Assembly (NCBI RefSeq): GCF_018260405.1
Contig: NZ_JAGLBG010000003.1
Location: forward strand, 1-64,000
Source: Deinococcus sp.
Lineage (GTDB): Bacteria; Deinococcota; Deinococci; Deinococcales; Deinococcaceae
Length of the DNA: 64,000 bases
Direction of reading: 5' to 3'
A model generated the notes under the pieces. That model saw only the letters and a list, made by a program, of their open reading frames with translations, had not been told where the DNA came from and ran no database searches. Of the stretch, positions 1-7,970 are shown one piece after another (position 1 is the first letter of the stretch; each line of letters begins with the position of its first letter). Both the position numbers and the translations under genes were made by a program.

Positions 1-25
1 TCTGCTCCAGCGATTGTGCGCCTGA
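1..25 (+). CDS. IS5-family transposase, last seven codons (partial)
   Basis: Codons from position 2 read LLQRLCA followed by TGA at 23-25. The transposase of the complete copy ends LLNRLCA at 18457-18459. Only the C-terminal tail is inside the window, so whether the transposase is intact cannot be judged. The call rests on this tail and on the terminal inverted repeat about 50 bases downstream. Confidence 0.65.
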
Positions 26-74
26 TGAAGAGGGCAGCATGGATACTCCGACGATATGGGCCTCAGACAGCCTC
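1..74 (+). mobile_element. Right end of an IS5-family insertion sequence (partial, cut by window edge)
   Basis: The first 74 bases match the right end of the IS at 17525-18508. Both have a transposase C-terminus ending LL(Q/N)RLCA-stop, then a similar stretch containing gcagcat, then the terminal sequence acagcctc. The terminal repeat here reads GAGGCTGTCTGAGG on the minus strand, against GAGGCTGTTTGAAGC in the complete copy. The base after the end is followed by TAA (75-77), the same trinucleotide that flanks the complete element as a target duplication. The rest of the element lies left of the window. Confidence 0.8.
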
Positions 75-1510
75 TAATATGCGACCACCTGGCTGACATC
101 ATCAATCGAGGCGTGCCGACCGTCGTACAGCTGTTCGTTGAAGGCCCAGAACATTCCGCCCAGATGGTACTGCTTGGCGCGCTGAGCGCAGCGTTCCAGA
201 TCGGCCCTACTGTTGGCTCCGGTGTTCTCGCCCCAGACCTGCAAGTTGAGGGGATGCTGGGCAGACAGGTAGGCGAGGTAATGAACCGGGCTCCACATGC
301 TTATGTTGCTGCTGCTGTCATCGACAAAAGTGCCGTCGGCATCCAGCCAGGTGGTATACGGGCTGACTTTGGGGTCCTGAAGACGGTTGACCAGACCCGC
401 GAAATCGAAGCCGCGCTGGAGTTCGCCGTTGATCTCGGGCGAAGTTCTGCCGCGTAGACCGTCTTGAATGGCCTGCTCGGCCTGCCCAGGACGCATCCCG
501 AATGAGGGGTAGAGCATCAACAGTCGCCCGGCGAAATCACGGCGCACCGTCTGAATCTGCCAGTCCTGATAATTCCCCAAGGCGCCGAGATACCAGGTGG
601 CGAGCTGCCTGGCCCGCAGCTGTTCATCCGGGGTTACCGCGCTCTCGCCAGTCACGGCCTGCCAGTTGGGGACAGGATTGGGCGTCAGGCCATGAGCCAG
701 GCCGGGGCGTTGACCAGTCGCGACCGCGTCGAAGCCCCAGTAGCTGTTGGCTCCCGGCGCTACGGGCGGATAGCCGATTTCGCCGTAGTAGCCGAAGCCC
801 AGGCGAACAGAGGCAAAGTTGCTGCCCAGGGCTTCAAAGACATGGTGAATGTAGGCGGCCTGCTGGTTGCGCACGGCCTGGCTGAACACAGGGTTCAGGG
901 GATTGGTTCCAGGCTGGGTGTTGTTGTAGACCGTGCCGTGCTGGTCGACAAAGTGCGTGTCGGGCTGTGCCAGCAGCCATTGCGGCGGATACTGGATGCC
1001 CAGGTTGAGATCGACCTTGTACCCAGCCGCGATGTCGGCAGCGAGTTCAGCTTTCTTGGTCGCGAAGTACTCGGTATTCCACTGGTCGTCACCCGTCTCG
1101 GCTGCGTCCCAGGCCAGTTCGAGACTGCGAATCCGGATTCCGGCGGCGTAGTCCGTCTTGAGTCTGGAAAGTTGAGAGCCGACCACGCCATACATCTTGG
1201 TATTTTGCACGCTCACCGGCGGAGTGGTAACGGGGGTCGTCACGGGCGACGTGGGCGCGGGTGTAGAAACTGCCGGGGTCGTGGTGCTCACGTTAGGGGC
1301 TTCCGAGGCTGGGCGGGAGACGGGCTTTGCAGCCGCCGCTCCAGTGGTGCCTGTAGCCGCTAGGGTGTCTGTCTGACTACCACATCCGACGAGCAACAGC
1401 GCGGTAGACATGGTCACGGCAAGAAGTTGTAATTTACGGCTGGGTTTGGCGGAGTTCTGGTGGATGACAGCGACTCCGGAAGGAGACACGGCAGTGTTGA
1501 ATTTCAGCAC
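74..1510 (-). CDS. Lipoprotein with glycoside-hydrolase-like TIM barrel, 3' end cut by an IS
   Basis: Likely secreted, lipid-anchored glycosidase. The N-terminus has a basic stretch, a hydrophobic run and a lipobox ending LLLVGC. A Ser/Thr/Pro-rich linker (PAPTSPVTTPVTTPP) follows. The remaining ~370 residues resemble clan GH-A hydrolases such as GH42: an FGYYGEIGYPP segment could hold the acid/base Glu, and QVWGENTG could hold the nucleophile. The substrate is unknown. The start is uncertain; the GTG at 1510 has an AAGGA Shine-Dalgarno about 9 bases upstream, whereas the ATG at 1567 would put an unusually long segment before the signal. The stop codon TAG (76-74) is formed by the last base of the IS plus its TAA duplication, so the original C-terminus is lost. 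The barrel looks nearly complete, so little may be missing. Confidence 0.7.
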   Translation of the reverse strand: MLKFNTAVSPSGVAVIHQNSAKPSRKLQLLAVTMSTALLLVGCGSQTDTLAATGTTGAAAAKPVSRPASEAPNVSTTTPAVSTPAPTSPVTTPVTTPPVSVQNTKMYGVVGSQLSRLKTDYAAGIRIRSLELAWDAAETGDDQWNTEYFATKKAELAADIAAGYKVDLNLGIQYPPQWLLAQPDTHFVDQHGTVYNNTQPGTNPLNPVFSQAVRNQQAAYIHHVFEALGSNFASVRLGFGYYGEIGYPPVAPGANSYWGFDAVATGQRPGLAHGLTPNPVPNWQAVTGESAVTPDEQLRARQLATWYLGALGNYQDWQIQTVRRDFAGRLLMLYPSFGMRPGQAEQAIQDGLRGRTSPEINGELQRGFDFAGLVNRLQDPKVSPYTTWLDADGTFVDDSSSNISMWSPVHYLAYLSAQHPLNLQVWGENTGANSRADLERCAQRAKQYHLGGMFWAFNEQLYDGRHASIDDVSQVVAY

Positions 1511-1964
1511 AGTAATTTTCCTTTCGGCTGCCCGGCGGACCCTGGGGGTTCCGTGGCTTTGCGTCACCGCCTCACGACGGTTTTGCCTTTTCGTTGGTGT
1601 ATGTCCTGCTCGCTTCTGTCGAGGACGCTGTCCCCGCCTGCCTACAGAGACAGATTAGCCCGCCCGGTATGACATTCCTCTTACGCCCACGCTAAAACAG
1701 ACTAAGACATGGTGTTACGCTTCCACGAGACACAAACCAGGCGTTTTTTGCTGTGTTTACCCTGCTGGGCAGTTACAGCGCCTTAAAGATGGCTGCCGGG
1801 CCAGCGAGGTATGGCTGACGCGGAATGGTGCGCCATCCTAATCTCGGCGGGAAACAAGCTGCGCTGACCGGGCGCAAAAAACGGTGTGCCAGCAGGTCTA
1901 GAGCGGACGCGACGTCTTTTTGGTGGGTGCTCTGGAGCCTGCCGCTCCCGGCGAGTATGATCTG
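1511..1964. other. Intergenic region between divergent genes, about 450 bp
   Basis: This stretch separates the minus-strand lipoprotein gene from the plus-strand ABC ATPase gene and must hold both promoters. It is less GC-rich around 1680-1760. I found no convincing paired -35/-10 boxes and no RNA gene. A TTG at 1920 could extend the ATPase by 15 residues, but the family alignment favours the ATG pair at 1965/1968. Confidence 0.5.
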
Positions 1965-2753
1965 ATGATGACTGCGCCGCTTTCCTCTGCACCGCTCCAG
2001 GTCGCTCCTGTCACTTCTGATGCCTCGATCATTCAGGCACAGGGCGTCCAGAAGCACTTCGGCGCATTTCAGGCGCTTAAGGGGGTCAACCTGAGTGTGC
2101 GCCAGGGTGAGGTGGTCGTTATTATCGGGCCGTCGGGAAGTGGCAAAAGTACTTTTATCCGGACCATCAACGCCCTCGACCCGCACGACGCGGGCAGCAT
2201 CATCGTGGACGGAATTCCGCTTGATGGCAAAGGCAACCTCGACGCCATCCGGCGCGAAGTAGGCATGGTGTTTCAGTCGTTCAACCTCTTTCCGCACCTG
2301 ACTGTGCTGGAAAACATTACGCTGGCTCCCATTCAGGTTCGCAAGACCAGCAAGGCCGCTGCCAATCAGCGCGGCCTAGAACTGCTGCGGCGCGTGGGGA
2401 TCGAGGAGCAGGCGCACAAGTACCCGGCCCAGCTGTCGGGCGGGCAACAGCAGCGGGTGGCCATTGCCCGCGCCCTGGCTATGGATCCCAAAATCATGCT
2501 GTTCGACGAGCCGACCAGTGCCCTTGACCCCGAAATGATCAAAGAAGTGCTGGACGTGATGAAGGAACTGGCCCGCAGCGGCATGACCATGCTGGTGGTC
2601 ACGCACGAGATGGGCTTTGCGCGGGAAGTGGCCGACCGGATTCTGTTCTTCGATCAGGGCAACATCGTCGAGGACACCACCCCCGAGGCGTTCTACCAGA
2701 ACCCCAAACACGAACGCGCTCAGCAGTTCCTCAGCAAGATTCTGGATCACTAA
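1965..2753 (+). CDS. Amino-acid ABC transporter ATP-binding protein (GlnQ/HisP type)
   Basis: Cytoplasmic ATPase subunit of a polar-amino-acid importer, by sequence. It has a Walker [10 protein letters not shown], a Q-loop in [12 protein letters not shown], the signature [16 protein letters not shown], a Walker [14 protein letters not shown] and the H-loop [11 protein letters not shown]. Length is about 262 residues, normal for the family. No permease or binding-protein gene is adjacent. Instead, azlC begins one base after the stop (TAA, a, GTG), so the three genes are probably one transcript. The ATPase may serve a permease encoded elsewhere, or the linkage may be regulatory. Start chosen at the first of two adjacent ATG codons. 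Confidence 0.9.
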   Translation: MMTAPLSSAPLQVAPVTSDASIIQAQGVQKHFGAFQALKGVNLSVRQGEVVVIIGPSGSGKSTFIRTINALDPHDAGSIIVDGIPLDGKGNLDAIRREVGMVFQSFNLFPHLTVLENITLAPIQVRKTSKAAANQRGLELLRRVGIEEQAHKYPAQLSGGQQQRVAIARALAMDPKIMLFDEPTSALDPEMIKEVLDVMKELARSGMTMLVVTHEMGFAREVADRILFFDQGNIVEDTTPEAFYQNPKHERAQQFLSKILDH

Positions 2754-2754
2754 A

Positions 2755-3444
2755 GTGGGCCGCTCCCTCTCGCCCGCGTTCTGGCGCGGGTTTCGCGACT
2801 TCGCCCCCCTGATTCCGGGCGTGATTCCGTTTAGCATGGTCGCGGGCATCGCTGCCGTAAAGGTCGGGTTCACGCCGGGACAGTCCATCGCCTTTTCCCT
2901 GATCGGGTACGCGGGTTCGGCGCAGCTGGTCGCCTCGCAGATGTTCGCTAGCCACGCGCCGACGCTGCTGATCGTGCTTAGTACCTTGATCGTCAACTTG
3001 CGCTTTGCGATGTACTCGGCCTCGATTTTGCCACTGTTCGGCGGCGTTTCGCTGGCCCGGCGCTGGCCGCTGGCGTACGGTCTGACCGATCAATCCTACG
3101 CGGTCACAATGGGACGGCCTGAAAGCGAGACTGACCCCGTGAGCTACTACGCCGGGTCCTCGGCGCTGATGTGGCTGGTCTGGCAAAGTGGCACCGCAAT
3201 CGGGGCGCTGCTGGGGGCCAGTATTCCGGCCAGCTGGCCGCTGGATTTTGCCGTGCCGCTCAGTTTTGTGGCGCTGCTGCTGCCCGTGCTCAGAACCCGC
3301 CCGCAACTGTTCGTAGCTGCGGTTTCGGCGCTGGTGGCGATCCTGGCGCACGGTCTCCCCTTCCGGCTCAACCTGATCGTGGGGGCGGCCTGCGGCATCG
3401 TGGCCGGGCTGCTCGTGCAGCGGCAACAGGAGAAGAAAACATGA
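2755..3444 (+). CDS. azlC: AzlC family branched-chain amino acid exporter, large subunit
   Basis: Integral membrane subunit of the AzlCD-type exporter, known from branched-chain amino acid and azaleucine efflux. The 229-residue product has the family N-terminus (FRDFAPLIPGVIPFSMVAG), then GYAGSAQLVA and LRFAMYSASILP, and several hydrophobic helices. The GTG start lies one base after the ATPase stop, which removes an unrelated N-terminal extension that a longer frame would add. The stop overlaps the azlD start in an ATGA quartet, so the two are translationally coupled. Confidence 0.9.
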   Translation: MGRSLSPAFWRGFRDFAPLIPGVIPFSMVAGIAAVKVGFTPGQSIAFSLIGYAGSAQLVASQMFASHAPTLLIVLSTLIVNLRFAMYSASILPLFGGVSLARRWPLAYGLTDQSYAVTMGRPESETDPVSYYAGSSALMWLVWQSGTAIGALLGASIPASWPLDFAVPLSFVALLLPVLRTRPQLFVAAVSALVAILAHGLPFRLNLIVGAACGIVAGLLVQRQQEKKT

Positions 3445-3755
3445 AAATCTGGCTGGTGATCGTGGGCGTGGGCCTCGTCAGTCTGTTTTTGCGCTCGTCG
3501 TCGCTGGTGCTGCTACGTAATCGCAAGTTGCCTGAAAGCGTGACCTCCTCGCTCGGACTGGTGCCCGCCGCAGTGCTGTCGGCCCTGGTCGCCCCGGAAC
3601 TGCTGTTTCATAACGGACTATTCCAGCCGTTCGGCCCGCGCCTGGTCGCCGGAATTGTGGCCGGGTTGGTCGCGTGGAAAACCAGAAACGTGTTCTGGAC
3701 GCTGGTGGTAGGGCTGGGACTGCTGTTCGTGGCGCAGGCCATAGACTGGAACTGA
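3441..3755 (+). CDS. azlD: AzlD family membrane protein, small exporter subunit
   Basis: Small partner (104 residues) of AzlC with about four hydrophobic segments: an N-terminal helix, a VPAAVLSALVAPELL segment typical of AzlD, and two C-terminal helices (VAGIVAGLVAW, TLVVGLGLLFVAQ). The ATG at 3441 overlaps the azlC stop, and AGGAGAAGAAA just upstream provides a Shine-Dalgarno. Last gene of the putative ATPase-azlC-azlD unit. About 140 bp without a clear gene follow before the IS element. Confidence 0.88.
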   Translation: MKIWLVIVGVGLVSLFLRSSSLVLLRNRKLPESVTSSLGLVPAAVLSALVAPELLFHNGLFQPFGPRLVAGIVAGLVAWKTRNVFWTLVVGLGLLFVAQAIDWN

Positions 3756-3894
3756 TACGGTAGCCGCAGAGTCACCCAATAGCCAGAAATTTGCTTCGTT
3801 AATGGTTTGGACGGCGAAAGGAGCTGCTGGCTACAGTTCCGCGCTCAAACACGCTGGCTGTGGTGGCTGGTGCTGCAACTGGCAGCCAACAGGG

Positions 3895-4807
3895 CTAGAG
3901 GCTGTCAGGCTAAAGAGCCAAGAATTGGCTTTAATTTGTTTAGGAGCGTAACGGATACAACGAGCCAGTGGAAGCCCAGGAGAGTGCTTTGCAGCCTCTC
4001 CAAATCACGTGACAGACGGCAAAAACGCGCTGTCCAGGCGAATGTCCGTTCGACCACCCATCGCAACGGAAGCAGCACAAAGCCCGTCGCTCCAGTCGGA
4101 CGCTCCACTACAACAAGCTCCACATCGTTCAGGGCGGCATCAATCTGCGCTTGCTCTCCGGTATAGCCCTGGTCCGCGATAACAACGTCAATGTAGTCAC
4201 CAGTGAGTTGTTGCACCTCTCGGCACAGGTCTACGACCTGTGCTCGGTCTTGCTCATTGCTAGAGGTGACGAGCAACGTGATGACATTGCCCATCGTGTC
4301 CACCGCCGCATGAATTTTGCTGCCCTTACGACGTTTTCCACCATCGTATCCGGCACGTCCGCCACTCTCGGGCGTACTTTGCAGCGTGCGGCTATCCACG
4401 ATTGCCACGGTAGGAACGCCCTCTTTGAGGGCGTCCTCGCGAACCAGTGAACGCAGGTCGTGAGCGAGGTTTTCGAAGCAACCTCGTTCAAACCACCGCA
4501 TCAGTTGCTGATGGACAATTTTGTATGGGGGAAAGTCGTGTGGAAGGTACTCCCACTGGCTTCCTGTACGGCCAATCCAGAGGGCGGCATTGAGAACCTC
4601 GCGTATCGGGTAGACGCGCTGGTGAGCGTCTTCTGGAGCGAGCAGAAAGTAAGGCAGGATGAAGAGGTAAGGTTCGTCGTCCAGGTCGCTCTTGTAGGGT
4701 TTTCGCTCTGACAGCATGTCCCAGTTCTACACCCATCCGTGATACCTTTACTATGCTATTTACATATTTTTCGTAAAAAGTCAGATTGCTATACTGACAG
4801 GCTCTAG
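3895..4807 (-). mobile_element. Complete IS5-family insertion sequence, about 0.9 kb
   Basis: The ends carry matching terminal inverted repeats. Left reads CTAGAGGCTGTCAG (3895-3908), and the reverse complement of the right (4794-4807) reads CTAGAGCCTGTCAG, with one mismatch. CTAG occurs at both outer ends and is either a 4-base target duplication or part of the repeat; because CTAG is a palindrome the sequence cannot decide. One uninterrupted transposase gene fills the element on the minus strand. It differs from the IS at 17525 and from the left-edge remnant. Confidence 0.85.
3905..4717 (-). CDS. IS5-family DDE transposase, single ORF, apparently intact
   Basis: The 270-residue DDE transposase has an N-terminal DUF4096-like part ([19 protein letters not shown]). 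The catalytic Asp is in VDSRTLQST, the second Asp in [10 protein letters not shown], and the Glu in [10 protein letters not shown]. The [20 protein letters not shown] segment is typical of the family. It reads through without frameshift, unlike the transposase at 17571. The element may still be mobile. Confidence 0.9.
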   Translation of the reverse strand: MLSERKPYKSDLDDEPYLFILPYFLLAPEDAHQRVYPIREVLNAALWIGRTGSQWEYLPHDFPPYKIVHQQLMRWFERGCFENLAHDLRSLVREDALKEGVPTVAIVDSRTLQSTPESGGRAGYDGGKRRKGSKIHAAVDTMGNVITLLVTSSNEQDRAQVVDLCREVQQLTGDYIDVVIADQGYTGEQAQIDAALNDVELVVVERPTGATGFVLLPLRWVVERTFAWTARFCRLSRDLERLQSTLLGFHWLVVSVTLLNKLKPILGSLA

Positions 4808-5030
4808 GATTAAAATTGCATGTTTGACTGCCGCAGCAGCAAACAGAATCTGATTCGCGTCCTGCTGGAAGCCCTGATTCTGACCAGTTAGGCCGACGGC
4901 CCGGTGCGGCCTGTGGTCCCGGCTACCGCCTCGCTGGTGCGTCTGGTGGGGGGGATCTGAGCGCATGACTCCTCTTGCCACGGCAATCAAATCATCCCCC
5001 TAACCCCCGAGTTCCTCCCCAGGAGGCCCC
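4808..5030 (+). other. Gene-poor stretch with possible gene remnants
   Basis: No convincing gene. One short plus-strand frame reads KQNLIRVLLEALILTS before a stop at about 4889-4891, and continues as ADGPVRPVVPATASLVRLVGG after it. This could be debris of an older gene disrupted before or by the adjacent IS, but I cannot assign a family. Confidence 0.3.
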
Positions 5031-5204
5031 ATGCTCACATTGTCCCCCCTCACGGCCACCCTATGTGCGCGGCCAAGGCGAACCGAAAAAAGCTGTACCC
5101 GCCGTACTTCGTGGCCCCCGGCGGAGGTGCTGGCCAATGGAGCTATGCCCGCCGAGCGCGTGCTGGACGAGGCGGCACGGGTAGAACCGCTGGCCCCGGA
5201 CTGA
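5031..5204 (+). CDS. Small ORF with perfect Shine-Dalgarno, unknown function
   Basis: A 57-codon ORF starts at ATG 5031 behind AGGAGG (5021-5026) with a four-base spacer, the strongest ribosome-binding site in this part of the window. It ends 4 bases before the GTG of the XRE regulator remnant, so it could be the first gene of a two-gene unit. The product is Arg/Ala-rich with no recognisable domain. Another frame in the same stretch (from about 5063) reads MCAAKANRKKLYPPYFVAP, so a frameshift or a different gene cannot be excluded. Confidence 0.35.
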   Translation: MLTLSPLTATLCARPRRTEKSCTRRTSWPPAEVLANGAMPAERVLDEAARVEPLAPD

Positions 5205-5208
5205 ACTG

Positions 5209-5917
5209 GTGTCCCCGCTGATTCCGAATTTGCCGCAGGTGCTGATAGCCCGGCGGCTCTCCCTGGGACTGACCCAGGCGGCCCTGGCGCGGCAGGTGGG
5301 CTGTACCCGGCAATACGTGGCGCAGCTGGAACGCGGTGAGCGCACGCGGCCCTCGGCGGCGTTGAGTCTGGAGCTGGCGCACGCGCTGATGCTGCGCGGC
5401 CCCGAAAAACAGGACTTCCTGGCGCTCTGCGGACACGCGGCAGGCGAATCGTCTCCCAGTGAGCCCGGCGAAGTGGACGCTGTCGCCGTGCAATTGCTCT
5501 CTCTGCTGCCTCCCCCCGCCGTGCTGCACGATGGCACCTGGCACATGCGGGCACTGAATTCGGCAGCGGTCGCCATGTTGAGCGGACTGGGTTTTGATGC
5601 GCGGACTGGGGTTTCACTGCTCTCGCTGGTCTTTGACCCACGCCACCGCGTTCATTTTCCGGGCTGGGAGCCGTGGGCCAGGTATGTGCTGGCGCAGTTT
5701 AAGCGCGACAGCCTGCGCCGAACTGCTACGAACCCTGCGCCCTCTGCCTGACTTTACCCGGCTGTGGCAGCACGTCACCCCGGCCGACGACGCGGCCCCG
5801 CTGATGCCGATTCGCTACGTGCCCCCCGGTGCACCCGAACTGGTGTTCACGCTAGTCAGGATGCAGTTTGTGGGTACCCCGGAGTTGTGGGGCATCGTGT
5901 TTTTGCCGGTGGAATGA
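5209..5917 (+). pseudogene. XRE-family regulator with MmyB-like sensor domain, frameshifted
   Basis: The first frame encodes a helix-turn-helix (residues about 10-65: LSLGLTQAALARQVGCTRQY, then an ERGERTRPS segment) and the start of an MmyB-type ligand-binding domain (TWHMRALNSAAVAMLSG). Near 5712-5720 that frame runs into a stop, and the frame one base over takes over with AELLRTLRPLPDFTRLWQHV through ELWGIVFLPVE, the expected C-terminus. A single-base change in the agcctgcgccgaa stretch explains the break. The gene is either a recent pseudogene or a sequencing error. GTG 5209 is used as start. Confidence 0.75.
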
Positions 5918-6060
5918 GGCAGAGAACTCATAAAAATGTTAAGTTTTCGGCATTATTACTGGCTATGCTGTAGGGTGGATCACGGGTGCGGAAATGCTTG
6001 CCCTCTTTTCCCTTTCTTTTTTACCCTCTTAGCCGCTGTTTGGCTTTGCGTGAGGTCGGT

Positions 6061-6837
6061 ATGAATTTTCCACGCTACCCTTCTGCCATCGCGGCCACCT
6101 TGATCATTCCGGCCTATAATGAGGCGCAGCGCTTTTTGCCTGCGTTGGAAGCTTACACCGAGGCTTTTACGGCGCGGTACGGACGGCACTATCAGCTGCT
6201 GATCGTGTGTAATGGCTGCCGTGACAATACGGTGGAACTGGCGCAGGCGTTTGCGGCCCGGCACTCGCAGGTACAGGTGCTGGTCATCGAGGCTGCCATT
6301 GGCAAGGGTGGGGCCGTACTGGAGGGCTTTCGCCACGCCACGGGCGCACGGGTAGGCTTTGCGGACGCTGACGGAGCGACCGCGCCGCAGTCCCTCTTGT
6401 CCCTCTATGACCGCCTGCCTGGACATGACGGGGTCATCGGTTCGCGCCACCTGCGTAGCAGCGTCATTACTAACCCTCAGCCCCTAACGCGCCGTGCCTA
6501 CAGCTGGGGCTTTGGCCTGCTGGTGCGCGGGCTGTTTCAGCTGCCCTACGCCGATACCCAGTGCGGGGCAAAGGTCTTTACGCAGGCGGCGGCCCGTGAG
6601 CTGGCTCAAGTGGTCGGTGAACGGCGCTGGGCCTTCGATGTCGATCTGCTTTTGCGGGCTCAGCAGCGCAGCTTCGATATTCTGGAAGCGCCGGTGGTCT
6701 GGGCCGACAAGGAAGGCTCGAAGCTCAAAGTGTTCTCGACTATACGCGAAGTCGCCGTTTCACTCGCCCGTCTCAAGCTATGTGGTCAGGAGCGCCCAGC
6801 GACCGGTGTTCAGGGTTCGCGTACTGTAGAGGCGTGA
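6061..6837 (+). CDS. Family 2 glycosyltransferase, dolichyl-phosphate-glucose-synthase-like
   Basis: Cytoplasmic GT-A enzyme, 258 residues, with the GT2 opening TLIIPAYNEAQRF, a DXD-type motif in ARVGFADADGATAP, and CGAKVFTQAAA and RRWAFDVDLLLRA motifs typical of ALG5/DPM1-like transferases. It probably charges a lipid carrier with a sugar. First gene of a tightly packed exopolysaccharide operon; its stop overlaps the next start (GTGA). ATG 6061 is preferred because the upstream frame lacks family similarity. Confidence 0.87.
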   Translation: MNFPRYPSAIAATLIIPAYNEAQRFLPALEAYTEAFTARYGRHYQLLIVCNGCRDNTVELAQAFAARHSQVQVLVIEAAIGKGGAVLEGFRHATGARVGFADADGATAPQSLLSLYDRLPGHDGVIGSRHLRSSVITNPQPLTRRAYSWGFGLLVRGLFQLPYADTQCGAKVFTQAAARELAQVVGERRWAFDVDLLLRAQQRSFDILEAPVVWADKEGSKLKVFSTIREVAVSLARLKLCGQERPATGVQGSRTVEA

Positions 6838-7970
6838 GCGGTCTACGTATCCTGGCCCTGAACTGGCGGTCGCTGGAACATCCCCAGGCGGGGGGCGGCG
6901 AAATCAACCTGTTTGAACAGGCGCAGCGCTGGGCCAGAGATGGGCATCAGGTCACAGTGCTGTGCGGAGATTCGGGCCGGACCCTGGCCCCGCGCCAGGT
7001 TTCGGTCGAACATGGTGTCATCATTCGGCGCATGGGTGGCAAGTTCAGTGTGTACGCCTGCGCCGCGCTTTTTTTGCTGCGGTATGGCCGTCAGTTCGAC
7101 CGCATTCTGGACATCTCCAATGGCGTTCCCTTCTTCTCGCCGCTGTTTACCCGCACGCCCTCGGCGCTGCTGATTCACCATGTGCACGGAGAACAGTGGT
7201 TCAGTGAGTTCCCGGCTCCGGTCGCCCGATTCGGGCAACTGCTGGAAAGCAAGGTGGTGCCCAGGCTGTACCGCGACCGCCCGGTTATCACCGTCTCTCC
7301 GAGTACCGAGGAAGGGCTGCTGCGCCTGGGCTACCGCCAGCAGCAGATCAGCGTGATCTATAACGGTGTGCAATTGCCGCCGCAGACAGCATTGCGGCCC
7401 CCGGCGGCCCAGCGAGTTCTGTACCTGGGACGGGTCAAGAAATACAAGCGGGTTGACCTGCTGGTGCGGGCGGTGGCCTCCTTGCGCGGGCGGTTTCCGC
7501 AGATTTTCCTTGACATCGCCGGTGACGGAGACGCCCGGCCTGAGCTTGAAGACCTGGTGCGCGAACTCGGCTTACAGGAAAACGTCAAGATTCATGGGTT
7601 TGTCGATGACGCTCAGAAGGAAGCCTTGCTGGCGGTGGCGACTGTGTTCGCTCAGCCGTCTATGCATGAGGGCTGGGGCATTTCGGTCATCGAGGCCAAT
7701 GCCTACGGGTGTCCCGCCGTGGCCTATGACGTGCCGGGGCTGCGGGTCGCCGTTCAGGACGGCGTTACGGGCATTCTGGCCCAGAACGATCAGGACTTTG
7801 CCGAAGGGATTGGCCGCCTGCTGGGAGACGCTCGGCTGCGTGCCCGTTATTCGGCGGCGGCGCTGGAGTGGGCCAGGCGTTTTGACTGGGACGCCTCGGC
7901 GCAGGCCAGTCTGGACGTGCTGAAACACGCTGGGGCCACGCCCGGTCAGCGCCCTGGGTATGGCCGGTAA
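6834..7970 (+). CDS. Family 4 glycosyltransferase (GT-B fold)
   Basis: Retaining GT-B glycosyltransferase of 378 residues. The N-terminal acceptor domain begins RILALNWRSLEHPQAGGGE. The C-terminal nucleotide-sugar domain contains LYLGRVKKYKRVDLLVRAV, KIHGFVDDAQKEALL and the family E-x7-E-like segment SMHEGWGISVIEANAYGCP. The GTG at 6834 overlaps the previous stop and fits the domain start. The 3' end overlaps the flippase gene by 11 bases. It probably adds one sugar of the repeat unit. Confidence 0.88.
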   Translation: MSGLRILALNWRSLEHPQAGGGEINLFEQAQRWARDGHQVTVLCGDSGRTLAPRQVSVEHGVIIRRMGGKFSVYACAALFLLRYGRQFDRILDISNGVPFFSPLFTRTPSALLIHHVHGEQWFSEFPAPVARFGQLLESKVVPRLYRDRPVITVSPSTEEGLLRLGYRQQQISVIYNGVQLPPQTALRPPAAQRVLYLGRVKKYKRVDLLVRAVASLRGRFPQIFLDIAGDGDARPELEDLVRELGLQENVKIHGFVDDAQKEALLAVATVFAQPSMHEGWGISVIEANAYGCPAVAYDVPGLRVAVQDGVTGILAQNDQDFAEGIGRLLGDARLRARYSAAALEWARRFDWDASAQASLDVLKHAGATPGQRPGYGR

